64,000 nt of DNA from positions 1,232,356 through 1,296,355 of the forward strand of contig PTEX01000192.1 in assembly GCA_003342815.1 (NCBI GenBank), in the 5' to 3' direction. This DNA is from Eudromia elegans. Its lineage: Eukaryota > Chordata > Aves > Tinamiformes > Tinamidae. The position numbers and the translations under genes were made by a program. Positions 37,640-49,463 of this stretch are shown here, in pieces; the first letter of the stretch is position 1, and the number at the start of each line of letters is the position of its first letter. Below the pieces are notes generated by a model. The model saw only the letters and a list, made by a program, of their open reading frames with translations. It did no database searches and was not told the origin of the DNA.

Positions 37640-38290
37640 AATGCAGGGGGCCGCCCCGGGCAGCCTCCTGGGACACGGGTGCAGGGTTTGCTTTGGGGTG
37701 CACCCTCGCAGTGCCGCAGCCATGCGGGGCCTTCCCACACGCGAGGCCTCCCCACGTGCACGCCCCGTCCCTGCTCCCGCTTCTTCCCCCATCGCCTTCC
37801 GAGCTGCCCTCGGCAGAGCAGCTGACCCGGGGCCTTGGCGACTTGACTGGGCTTCTGTCTGGGAAAGGTCGGACCGACAACAGACACACTGGGGCTCTGT
37901 CTCATGTGACCCCGGGCGGGAAGAAAACCTGCGCTTGTTCCCAGGGCCCCGTCGGCGTGGTGCATGTGAAGGCAGCCTTGTTTCCCTGCAGAAGGTGGGG
38001 CTTTTCTCGCCCGTCTGCTGCGGCTGCGCCCGGCCTTGCTGGAGGCGGTTGTGCGTCGCCGTCCGCGCTGCTTGGGTCCGAGGGAGATGGTGCCCGCGCT
38101 TCAAAGGAGAGTCCAGGGACACGGCCGTCCTTGCTGGTTGCAAAAGCCACCGACGGCACCTCCCCGGCGCTGAAAAGAGCCGTTGTGTGCGGGGCTGGCG
38201 AGGACCCGCTTAGAGCAGCTTGGGTTTCTCACAGGGCTGCACTGTTACCCCGTGGCAGAACCAGCGTGGGAAACGTCCACGCTCCGGTCA
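37640..38290. promoter_or_regulatory. Long CpG-rich island
   Basis: The longest GC-rich block in the window, with CpGs throughout (for example GGCCGCCCCGGGCAGC near 37650, GCTGCGCCCGGCC at 38023-38035, GCGTCGCCGTCCGCGCTGC near 38052). Long frames are open simultaneously in several registers (239 codons + at 37576-38295; 190 codons + at 37641-38213; 199 codons - at 37544-38143), a mark of stop-poor DNA rather than coding. A fair acceptor (TTTCCCTGCAG|AAG) ends at 37991. Candidate enhancer, alternative promoter or lncRNA exon; unproven. Confidence 0.35.
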
Positions 38291-41200
38291 CGTAGCCTCT
38301 GCATCACGAGCTGCCGTGGGTGTCCCTGGCTCCGGAAGGGCTGGAGGCGGCTCCCTGGCCTCGTCCATGGGTGTTGGGTCTTCTCTGGTGCCCTGGCCCT
38401 AATGCACAGTTATTTGTGTGTGCCCCATGTGTGCTGGGGAGGAGGAGGCTCCTGTGCCCACCACGCAGCTTTGCTGCGTCACTTCCATGAGCAGCAGCTG
38501 ATTTGCCTCTGCTGGGGTCTCCCAGGCTTGGCCGTGGTGCTGGGTCCCTCTCTCTGCAGCAGGTTCTGTCAGGCATGCGGGTCTCCGCTGGGTGTAAAAT
38601 TGCCCTGTGCTTTGTCCATGTAAACATTTTATTGCCGTGAACTCCTTCAAGAAGGTTTAATGACTTTCTGAAATATTTTTGCACTTTTTATTTGTTAGGT
38701 AAGGGGGGGGGTTATTCTTCTTGTGTGGCAATAAAAAGACAAGGAACATGTGGGCAAAATGATAATATTTCCAAGAGGACTCTGAAACGATAAGCTTCTG
38801 TTTTGGTGACCTGCACAGAAATGCAAGAGGTCAAGCAATTTCTGAAATGCACTTCACATTTCCGAAACTATTGATTTCATATGATGCATTAAAAACTTTT
38901 GTTTGAATTGCTTGCTTTCTCCAAATATTTTGTGATAGACCCTGTTTCTCTCATTCAGACATGGACAGAGAAACAGTACTCCTGGCAGAAGCCCTTGTAG
39001 TAGCTTGTGGGGTGAGGTGCTGCTGGAAACTCTTCCTGTTTTCCTTCTGAGACATCACCTGGAAATGGTGCTTCTGCATCCTCTCTGGTCTGAACTTCCC
39101 GGGCACATTTTGATAAGGGTTCATAGCATTCTTTGACCTTCTCAAGAATGTGAATGTTCCTGTGTAGAGCATTGCTGTTGCTATCTCGTATATTCTTGTT
39201 AAAGTCTTAAATCCAGTCCAGCCTGGAAAATTGCTGATTTTCTGAACTGGAAAGCCCAGCACTGCACTCTTAGTGTGTTGTCTTTGTTCTTAGAAAGCTA
39301 ACTCCTCTGAACTTGGCAGCAGTTTTCATTTTTCATTTTACTTACCCTCCCTTCTTGACTTCTATTTTATGTTTTCCAGTAACGCGTGGAAGAGGTCAGC
39401 AAACTGCATAAAACTGAGGTCTCTCTATTCTTAAACAATCCGGCTCATGTGGCCTTATAAGTTTGCCAGGTACACTGGTTCTGATTCTCCAACACGGAAG
39501 TTTTTCTTCCTGGTCCAACATCATCTCTGTTATATGAAGGGCATGAACAGCCATCCATGTTTTGAAGTGCTGCTCTCATGAGAGCATTCCCTTCATCTCC
39601 AGCCCCTTTCCTCATCTCTCCAGCCCGGGATGGCTCTGAGCGCACGTCTGAGCTTTCTAGGTGTTCTCGCTCCAAGCTTTAATGTGGAGTGTCATCACTT
39701 ACATCCACCTCTTTGCCTTCTTTCGCTAGTTCTGCCCCAATGCCTCACGCGCTGCGAGCGTGTGCCCGTGCACACACAGCCACCCTCACGGGCGCCTGGC
39801 CTTAACCTGCAACAATGCAGCGCGTTTGGGTGCAAAGCGGGCTGCTTGTGGGACGCCAGCAAATCCAAAAGCCACTTTGGTGGATTTTATAAAACGGGAA
39901 TGCGAGGATGGCCTTCCCTCCTCGGAGCCTGTTCCAAAGCGGCAGCGTGCAGGAAGCCCCGTGTGCACACAAGTACCGAGCTCCATACACACACTTAAGA
40001 AAATTATTCCCTCTTCGGTGCCACCCGCTCCAAAGCCAACACAAACACCTATGGGTTTGCTAGGCTCTTGTCGTTTAAGGAGTGACTAAACAGCAGAACA
40101 GGCTTTCCCAGCTCGTACTTGTGTCCGGGAACAGCAAGGAGGCTTTCCCATGCGATGTGGGACCATGAGACGTGGGACCGCCGTGTCCGGTAATCCCTCT
40201 GGAAGCACCTATCTCTGGAGGGATGCGCTTCCAGAGCAGCACCTCATGGACCTTAACCACTTTCCTTCCTCCTCCTCTTTCCCCCCAGCCTTCTGACCGC
40301 TTCCCTGAGCAGTTTTCCTCCGCCAGCGACGGCGTTTGCTGTCTGTAAGCTCTGCAGTGGAGGCTCACGAGACTGCGCCTGCAGACTTCAAAGGGCTCTT
40401 CAGAAGCCTGTTGAAACTGAAATACTTTGATGGTTTTCTAACAGCTCATTTTAGTGAAGACTTGAGACATTGTATAATTCACTCAGCTGATTGATTTTTT
40501 TGGTTGCTTTTTAATCGGGGCAGGGGGGAAGGAAGTTATGGATGGTGATGTGGGGTTTTGCTGGCATTATAAAAACACAGCAGCATTTAAAACTGAATAA
40601 GATAAAGCTGCTATTATTGTCCTGTCAGTCTACCTGTGCACTAAGCAGAGGTGATAAAAATGCCCAAATCCTCTTCTTTACACTAAACTCCTCAAGTGTC
40701 CTTCCGGCTTTGTCACGCATGAGGGATGCAGCCATCCCCGTGTCGCGCTAAGGAAGTCCTCACAGTGGTTTATACATATGTAAATGGCTAACGATCAGCC
40801 TAATTATACACGGGTTGCCCATGCCGCAGCCTCCGCAGGTCGCCTGTCACAGCCACCGCACTCGTTCGGCTCCAGCTGTCAATGGCTTTCCCAAGTGATG
40901 GAGCCACATAGGAAATGTTTTCTAATTGAAAACTCATTTCTCAGCACCAGTGTGACAGCTGAGAAGATTTCTCCTGATTACTGGTGTGTGTTTCTTGCCT
41001 TCATCAGTATTCATTGCATGGGTTAAATAAGCTTCCTTCTGTTGACAATTGTGTAGATTTTTTTTTTTTTCTGGAATATCTATTTTTACATTGGAAACTC
41101 AGAAGAAGTAGGTCATACACAGCTTACTGTTTAGAATGCTTGTATATATTTTTAAATATACACTAAATTATTTAGTTATGAGGTGAGATGAAACACCAGA

Positions 41201-41670
41201 TGTCAGGGAAAAAATATCTCATTACCTGCAGTGTCAGCCGGGGAAGCTTTGAATTGCTTGTCTTTTAAATTAGTATCCTGCTGCTTCCAGAATATGTTCA
41301 TGTAGAAAATAAACATAGATATTAGTTTATATTGCAAATAGAAAGTGTGATTAATATATACTTTAGTTTATAGTCTCCTATCTGTGCCCAAAATACACGG
41401 GCTAATGTTTTCCACACATGAACACGAGTCATGTCAATGTAGCAGGAATTCCTGTGCCCAGTTCATACGATTTGACTTGTTCTTAGCAAAACAAATTGGA
41501 CTAAAGTGATGTAAATCGCTGTGGCCCCGTGATAATTCTCATCCCTGCATCTGTCCACTTCTCCAAAGACAAAAAGCTTGAATTACGTTGTCTCCGAGGG
41601 GAGAAATTAACCCCAAAACAGAGAATCCCTTGGGAAAACAGCCTGCAGGCTTCTCAGGCTGGTGTTGGCT
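38291..41670. other. Intronic stretch, nothing firmly recognised
   Basis: A nine-base G-run lies at 38703-38711. A 103-codon frame at 38951-39262 (-) has unusually balanced, non-repetitive composition (see findings) but no recognised family. The rest is AT-rich without interspersed repeats. Confidence 0.45.
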
Positions 41671-41671
41671 G

Positions 41672-42228
41672 CATATCATAGAATCGTAGAATCACAGAAT
41701 GCTTAAGGTTGGAAGGGACCTGTAGAGGTCATCTAGTCCAACCCCCTGCACACGCAGGGTCTCCTAGAGCATGTGGCACAGGGTGATGTCCAGGCGGGTT
41801 TTGAAGATCTCCAGAGAAGGAGACTCCACCACCTCTCTGGGCAGCCTGTTCCAGGGCTCTGTCACCCTCACTGTTAAGAAGTTCTTTCTCAAGTTCCTGT
41901 GGAACTTTTGGCACTTCAATTTACAGCCATTTCCTCTAGTTCTGTCACTGGCCACCACTGAGAAGAGGCCAGCCCCCTCCTCCTCACTCTCTTTCTTGAG
42001 ATATTTATATACATTAATCAGATCCCCTCTCAGTCTTCTCTTCTCCAGGCTGAAGAGGCCCAGCTCTCTCAGCCTTTGCTCATAGGGCAGATGTTCCAGA
42101 CCCCTAATCATCTTCATAGCCCTGCGCTGGACTCTCTCCAGCAGCTCCACATCCCTCCTGCACTGGGGAGCCCAGAACTGCACACAGTACTCGAGGTGCG
42201 GCCTCCCCAGGGCTGAGTAGAGTCCGTG
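41672..42228 (-). mobile_element. CR1 LINE, 3' end with ORF2 C-terminus (antisense)
   Basis: A 5'-truncated CR1 retrotransposon on the - strand. From its 3' end: octamer tail (ATCATAGAATCGTAGAATCA), 3' UTR (GGTTGGAAGGGACC, CTAGTCCAACCCCCTGCACA), then the ORF2 stop at about 41764 and coding sequence up to about 42225. CR1 ORF2 encodes endonuclease and reverse transcriptase for target-primed insertion; only the extreme C-terminus is left here. The preserved frame and clean tail indicate a younger copy than the one at 15.1 kb. Confidence 0.96.
41764..42225 (-). pseudogene. CR1 ORF2 C-terminal fragment, frame still open
   Basis: The - strand frame reads [20 protein letters not shown], then [40 protein letters not shown] and finally [20 protein letters not shown] before a natural stop. 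This is the conserved C-terminal tail that follows the reverse-transcriptase domain in CR1 ORF2 proteins. It continues upstream through an [11 protein letters not shown] segment until the insertion is truncated near 42225. About 150 codons have no stop or frameshift. Catalytic RT motifs and the endonuclease are absent, so it cannot move on its own. Confidence 0.93.
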
Positions 42229-42390
42229 CAGCCGTGGACCTGCTCCTTGTGCTCAGCCCCGCGGCAGCCGAGGAAGCAGCGGGATGGTGCTGCTGGGCGC
42301 TGGCCCTGGCGGCAGGTTTGCCACCGCCCCGCGTCTGACGCTGCTCTGGGTGCAGAGTATTCCGCGTTCTTCTCTTAGCGGGCGCGTCTG
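42229..42390. promoter_or_regulatory. Small CpG-rich patch beside CR1
   Basis: CpG-rich sequence (CAGCCCCGCGGCAGCCGAGG, then ACCGCCCCGCGTCTGACGC) directly abuts the truncated 5' end of the CR1 copy. Too short for a classical island; no promoter motif was seen. Listed for composition only. Confidence 0.2.
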
Positions 42391-45300
42391 TTTTCTCCAG
42401 GGAAGGTGTCAACCGCTATCACTAATTGTAACACTAGTCACCAGTAACGTTTTCCCAAGGAAGGCATGGGGTGATTTACAACCAGCTTTCCCAGGGCCCC
42501 AGAGGAGAGTTGTCAGGTATAAATCAAAAGGCCACGTGGGTCAAAAGCAGAACTCAGTGGGGCCCAAGCTGTGTTTGGTCTCTAGAGCACAAAAATTATT
42601 ACCGCCTTAGTCCAGCCAAGTTCAAGAGACGTTTCCTAGGCTGACTGTTTTTGTTGGTGTTAGAGAGTAAACTGTTTGCTTAGCCTTGTAACCTATCATG
42701 ATGGAAGCAAAGGAATAAAGGAAATTCTGAAAGGAATATTCGTCTGCGATGATTGTGCGCAGCGTAGTTTCCCCTTTTAAGGAATATGCATCTTTTCAAA
42801 TGCTTATTTCTGAATTGCTCGGCGATTCAGGAGAGCATCTGAAGGAACAGGAAGGAACAGTTATTTAAAATAATGGGGTTTTTTTTTCCATCAATTTTTC
42901 TGTGGTTGGGTACCAAAGAGGTAGGAGTTTGAGGATAAATCATCTTCCTTGTTTTCTCTATTATGACATAAAATCATGATGAATAATATGGCAAAACTGT
43001 CTGTACCTATGACCAAAAGTTCCTTATGTGGGTTTTTGAAGCGCACAGAAATGTCATTTTACTATCTGTTGATTCAGTTAGATTATTTCACCTTTAGTAG
43101 GGTTCTTTTCTTACACAGTCTTGAATGTTGAATGTAACCTGGCCTAAAGACTTATTGTTAGTAAAAGCAGGAGCGTAAGTTAGAGCAGTTCCCTTGTGTC
43201 ATGTCACGGTAAAATCTGAAGTATAAATCTCAGCTATTTGCTTTGGAACAGGAACAAGAACGTAATAATAAATTATAGTTGGTTAGAAAAGTAGCATATA
43301 AATTGTATAGAGAGATTTATGTGAGAAAACTCATTCACAACAAAAATTAATTAAGTCACATTTTTCAAGCACATTAGCACTTATTATTGTGGGAGAAAAT
43401 TATAGTTGCAAGTAGCTGCAGAACAACACGAGAGCTGGGTTTTCAGAAGCTGGGATTGTAGCTTGTACAAAACTATGCTGAAAGGGGGGAAAATAATTCT
43501 AAATCAGCTGTGAATGAACGTGAGCACACACTCCCATCTGCTGTGTTGTCCAGTGTAGCCTTGTTATTAAAGCTCTGTAATCTCTTGACTTTTCATGGAC
43601 TAAAAACTATCTGCGTGCTCTTCTGCGCCCACGGATCGGCAGCCTGCTCAGCTCTCAACACCCGCAGCTCGTTCTTCTCTGACCGCACGAGAACTTCATC
43701 CCGTGCCTTGCTTAGTCTCTGGACACGTGTGTACTTTGCCTTGCGTTGAAGAAGGGAGCATCAGCAGACCTCTGCTCTTCGGTTTTCTCAGGTTGGCCCC
43801 CGTGGCCAGGCCCCGCATAGAGTGAGAGCAGACTGAAGGTTATCTCTGCCTGGAGGCACTTTAGGACAGCCTGCGGTTAAAATGAGGAGCGCTGCGTTGC
43901 TAAAATGCCATTTGGGTCCCAAGGTTACGTCTGGTTCTCCCCACTCCTTGTTATCTGTCCTAAAACATTAAATAGTTCAGCTCTATTTTTAAATTGACCA
44001 TGACTTGCTATTTTGGGATACCTCAATGTCTGGCAACTGTAACAGGGATTTCCCGTTAGCACAGAGCACTCTACAAATTATCGGACAGGCAAGTGCAGCA
44101 CGGACTGCTGTGCTTTGCAAGAACTTGCAGCAGGGTTTCATCAAGCTGTGCTAGTGCTGAGTTCGTTGGGTAACTAAAGGGGTACCTAAAGATACTCCCA
44201 AAGTCCCCCTGATTAGTGGAATCCCAGCACCAACACATTGCATGAGAGCATCACCTAGTGACTCCGTCCCTGAAGATCTGCCAGTGGATTAGCCATGCCC
44301 TGGAGTTACTGCATGAGGAGGGGGAATTTTCAAGGTTCCTCTTTTAAGAGGACAGATGAAGGTGAGAGAGGAGCCCATGGCAAAGTCAAGTCACTTGGGT
44401 TCAGGTTCATGGTGCAACCTCAAAGCAGTGGGTGGTTGTTAGACTGTCCTGTAGTCTGCAGTGATAAAATCACTGTGACCCAGTGGGGTTCCAGCAGGGG
44501 CATTCCAGATTCGGAGAAAGCAAGCCAGGTTACTTATCTATAGGGCAAAGACATCAGGTTGAAGAAAGAAGACTTTAAAATTGAGTCTTATGGGGAAGAA
44601 GAATTCATAAAGCAACACAAGAAGTGTCAAAGATGAAGTTTCATAGGGGAGAGGGCTGTGGTGTGGTTTGGGACAGACCCATGGTCGAGCCTTAGTCAAT
44701 AAAATAGCAGAGTTGGAATATAGGGATACCTGCTTGGTTTTGAATGTGTTTTAACTAAGGCACATGTCCCAGTCTGTGGTCCTTCCATGCGGTGCTAAAT
44801 TTTTTGGCTGCCTGAGAGCAGAAATACCCCTTAGGAGGTGGAGGATAAGTTGCTGTAGCTCCAGCATAGCAATCATGCCTAGCGGGAGTCTGCACTATCT
44901 CACCTTCTTCCCTGGCTTGTGTCTTCCCAATCTCTAGGCCCTAGAGAGGGAAGAAATGAAGCAATCCTCGCTACGTGCTTTGAGAGTAGACAGAGGGAGC
45001 GCGCGCAGCGCTGCAGGGAGCACCCTGTTTGCACCAGGCAGAACACAAGCGGGGCCCTCGGGCACCTCGAGGAGATGGGCGCTTGTCCCCAGTGATGTGC
45101 TGAGCCCGGGCAAGGTCATCCGGCTGTCACTGGGAAAAAAAAAGGGGGGGATTTCTCTGCAGTAACTTCAATACGGTAAAAATGAATTCAGTCGTCTTTT
45201 TGATTAGGTGACCAAAAGGCAAATAAGCTGAGTTGTTTTTTCTGTAATCTCTTCATACATATGTATGCAATGTGTGACTTGTGAAATAAGCCATTATGCA

Positions 45301-48300
45301 GTGCCTGAGTTTGCAAAAACGGGTGATTTTTAAAGGGGCTGTTTGGCATACAGCTTGCAGAGGTTAAAGAGTGAAAATGTAGGCACAGCCAGATTTAGGA
45401 AACTCAGTGCAAGTGGTTTTTCATAGTGGAGGTACAAATGTGTTATTCGTTATTATGCATGATTAATATTACAGGGGCATTTGAAAGCTGCAGGCAGCAT
45501 TAGAAAAAATGTGCTCTTCCAGGTCCCGGGTAACCTTATATGGCACTATCAGTGCAGCTGAAATTACAGAGCAGATTAGCACCAAAACTTGATGATTTCT
45601 TGGTCAGAACAAGTCATCCGCTCAACATTGAACTTAGTATAATATGACCGAAGGACATTTGGATGTTTGCTCCTAGGAGTTCATAACTTTCCAGTAATCT
45701 CTGGCAAGCAGAAACTTAACCTAATAAAAAATATTATAGTCAGTATATATATTTTTTTAATTTAGACTTGTATCCCTGGTTTTCATGCTCCTTCCTTTAG
45801 TAAATTCTCATCTGCAATGGCCCATTAAAGCTACCTGGCGAGCCACAGATACTGCATATGGTTGTGTCATGGCCTTGTTGTTGGAAGTGCTCCTTCTAGT
45901 CTGGAATACACCCTGGCAGGAAAATAGCATTTTTTTTTAATGTTGCACTGTCCTATTGTAATAAAAGTGCAACGTGCTGCTTCAGATGCCAATACGGTGA
46001 GAAACAACATTTGCAAGAGAAGAAACACACTCCAGAATTTATGGGAATTTTTCAAGTCATCAGCGAGTCTTACCTGAACACATCTGCCACACAGAAATAA
46101 ACCAGACTCCACTTGCAGCTTTAGTATATTCTGTTGTTTGGAAACCTTTCAGCGTTTTACAAGTCCAAAGAGTTAGTGGTTTTATGTAGTAGCATAGCTT
46201 CGTGCAGCAGAGGTCCAAGGAGCCTTTACAGAAGACAAATACTTAAATAAGAGCACAAAGGCACGTTGAAAAATGAAATATTACAGACATTGTAGGAATT
46301 ACGAAGGATTTTATTCTTCCAGTTTATGGTACTAATTTCATAGTGCTGCTCATTCACAGAACATTTGTGTTTTGAGTTTTTCACAGCTCTTGTATGGGAG
46401 TAACCATGTCTAAAGAAAGCAGCTGACATTTTGCTTGTAACTTGGTGCAGAGGCTTGACTTTACTGCTTTGCAGGTTCAAGTGAAATCGCTTTGAGTTTC
46501 TCCCATCAGCCTTCTTAAATAAGGAATAAATTCATAGCCACTTGAAAGGAGACATGGTTCATTTTAGACACATATAGAGCTCTGCCTGGTTTCTCCTTGT
46601 GTACTATGCACAGGGGACATGCATTGCATTTGAGAGGAATGCAACAAATGGGACTGTATGTGCTTATCAGACTTAAAAATCACAGAATACTAATATGTTT
46701 AGAAATATTCAGATACAAACCACTTTCTGGAGAGGACTTGTAGGAAGAGGGTGACTAAGAGTGTGATACATGCAATGTGATTTTGCTGGTGAAAGATTTG
46801 GAACAGAGTTTTCACAAGAAACGAGGGAAAATGGGATTCTTCCTTTCCTTAGCTGAAGTAATCTTCCTGACATTAAATAAGGAGAATGCGCCTTTGTTTG
46901 CTTTGTTTGGTAGTCCTCTTCTCTCTCCCATTCTTTTTCTTTTTGTCTTCCTTTCTTCTCACCTTACGCTGTCAAACCAGTAGGCGGGGGTTGAAATGGA
47001 GGTTCAAACCGCCCTGCTTCAACGCAGGAGGTGTTTGGGAGTGGTAGCACCAAGTACCAGGAAGCAGGGCCACGCTAAGGAGAAAGTGTTCTCACATCAG
47101 GGCTCTGCAAAACCAGAACTATGGAGCCAAGAAAAACAGTGGCCTAGCATGAAGAAATTAAAAACAGAATCGTCTTAATGATGACGTAATGACGGTATTG
47201 AAATCACAAGCAACATGAGGAAAGCTTGTAATAAAGCTATAAGTGGTGCAGAATTTGGTAATAGAGAAAATAATACAGACTTAAAAGAAGTTTGGTACTT
47301 ACTGTGCTGTGTGAAGCACTCGGATGTTTTGTTCTGCCCACGGCCTGTGAGTCAGGGTGAATAATGTGCTTATTTTTTATTTTAACCCTCGGGATCACTT
47401 CAGTCTTCGCCTCGCTGCAAAATCGGATCCACCAAGTTCTCTCAGCTTAGCGATTTGCTAATCTCTGCTTCTTGGAATTTGTAATCTGTTGTGAAAACTG
47501 ACTCTGATATGGGTCCGTGTTTAGGCTTTGCTGCTATGGAAGCGTTTTCTGGGCTTTGTGGGGCATTTCCAAACACAACCCCAACCGTCCTTCCCCAAAA
47601 ATCCTTGGGAAGAAGCCTGGTGCTCTGATAAAGGGGCAGGAATGATGCATGGCATGGAAAAAGCCTCTAAAGTGTGTGGAAAGTCTGGAATTATTAGCTT
47701 TGTAAGGAGCCCAAGAAAGAGGAATTGACAGAAGCGTGTCAAAAATGAACGCTTCAGAGCAGGTATGTCATGAACTTTCCATGGCACGGGGCAAGGGGGC
47801 GTTTAATTAACTTAGAAGTTGGCAATCTGGCAAAGAGCGCAATTAGCGTGTGGAATTCTTTGTAGGAAGGTGCGGAGGCCAAGACTTCAGCATGGTCCAA
47901 AAGGGAATTCCAGATTTTTTTGGGTAACAAAAGATTTGCCGAGCTACAGCCCTTAATCCTGGGCAGTTTTAGTAACATCAGGCCCCAGGGCTCAGGTGAG
48001 TCTCTAACAGCTTCGAATCAAATGATGTTCCCAGGAAAGGGAGGAAGGAGAATTTCCATTTTCCACTTCAAGCTTCTTACCTTACGTTGTCCTCTGACTA
48101 TTGACCACCTTCGGGGCTGGAGGAAGTGAAGGACAGGGAAGGAGCTCCGATGTGACAGCTCCTGCATTTCTTACATCCCTTTCCAGTCCTGCCAACGGTC
48201 ACCAGAATTAATATCCACCTTTTCAGATTTCCAAAGCGTGACGTTGCTAGAGGAGCAGTAAGAGCTGCTATTTGTATTCTGGAATACACCAAATTGCTGT

Positions 48301-49345
48301 GTCTTTTCATCTTAGATTTAATGGTTTTCAGATGGTTTTAATCTATTTTAATTACATAAATAGTATCAGAATCATCTTTTTGTTATTGAACAAAAGTACC
48401 TGATTTTAGTCATTCCATCCACATCTGAACTGAGACGAAGATGGAGTTAAATGAAGATGGAGTTAAAAGACGAGCTCAGAGTGGGGGCAGACTTTGCAAT
48501 GCTCTCGTGATGAGAAATCCTTTATTTATTCATCTTGCCAGTAAAATACACAGTTGTGGTGACATCAAATCAAAACTGGGAGATGTTCCTGTGAGGATCA
48601 GACAGGGAAGCGCTTGACTCTGTGCAGTAAAAGGAGCAGTTTGGGGGGCAGACGTGACTCTCTTCCATGGAAGGCCTTAAGTGGATAGGAGCTGATCAAT
48701 GCACATGGAAATGTGAGCAATGTCCGCGACTGCAGATGATTAATAAGGGTGAATTAAAGCAGATGATGAGCCTTGTGAGCGCTAAATAGCAAAGCAGTGA
48801 TTAGAGACCTTTGCAATGTCGTTGCTGCAGAATCATTTCTGAGTATGGCGAGTGCTCAAATGGTGCAAGGCCACAAATATGAAACCACCCTAGACCTGAA
48901 GCTGGGCTGCCTAGCTGATTATTTGCAAAGAAAAGAATGAAAATCACTGAAAATGTAATTCAGACACAGACTTGGAGCAACAGAGAAAGAGTATAATTAT
49001 AATTATGCTAGAAGAAAAAAAAGAAGAAAGGAGGAGAGGAATCTGTAAAATGTGGGATCAGGGCTGCGTAGGGAGTATTCATAAGCAGGTAACAGCCTGA
49101 TGTGTGTCGTTTAGTGCAGGATGATGGAGTTGTTCTTGATGTTCCCCAGGCCGCCAGCTAGTCAGGGTGGGTGTATCCTTGTGCTCACGTGGGCTCAGCA
49201 CTGGAAGAGCTGTGCATGGCACATGGATCTGCAGCCTGTATCAGTGGGGGGAACGGGACATTGAGGTGCTTCATATCCACGTCTGCCAGGGTTGACAGCT
49301 GGGCACCGAGACTGGGATTTGGCTGCAAATGCATGTTTGAAGCGA
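42391..49345. other. AT-rich intronic stretch without genes
   Basis: About 7 kb. A short A-run then G-run (45137-45150) and a small duplication GAAGATGGAGTTAAA at 48438-48467 are the only simple features. No frame on either strand resembles a known protein, and no interspersed repeat was recognised. Confidence 0.5.
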
Positions 49346-49349
49346 CTGG

Positions 49350-49463
49350 GTGCACGTCTGGGAGGTGACCCTGTGCCCCGTGCTCTGGGTGTCCCTGCTG
49401 GAGCACTAGATGATCTCCAGAGGTCCCCTCCAACCTCAACCATTCTGTGATTCTGTGATATCT
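49350..49463 (+). mobile_element. CR1 LINE 3' end fragment (sense)
   Basis: CCCTGTGCCCCGTGCTCTGG and GTGTCCCTGCTGGAGCACTA are followed by GATGATCTCCAGAGGTCCCC, TCCAACCTCAACCATTC and the octamer tail TGTGATTCTGTGATA. The 3' UTR is nearly the same as in the copy at 7.4 kb. About 110 bases remain. Confidence 0.92.

Noticed and set aside
37576..38295. 239-codon + frame as a gene
   Set aside because: Overlaps frames of 190 codons (+) and 199 codons (-) in the same island. Simultaneously open frames indicate composition, not coding.
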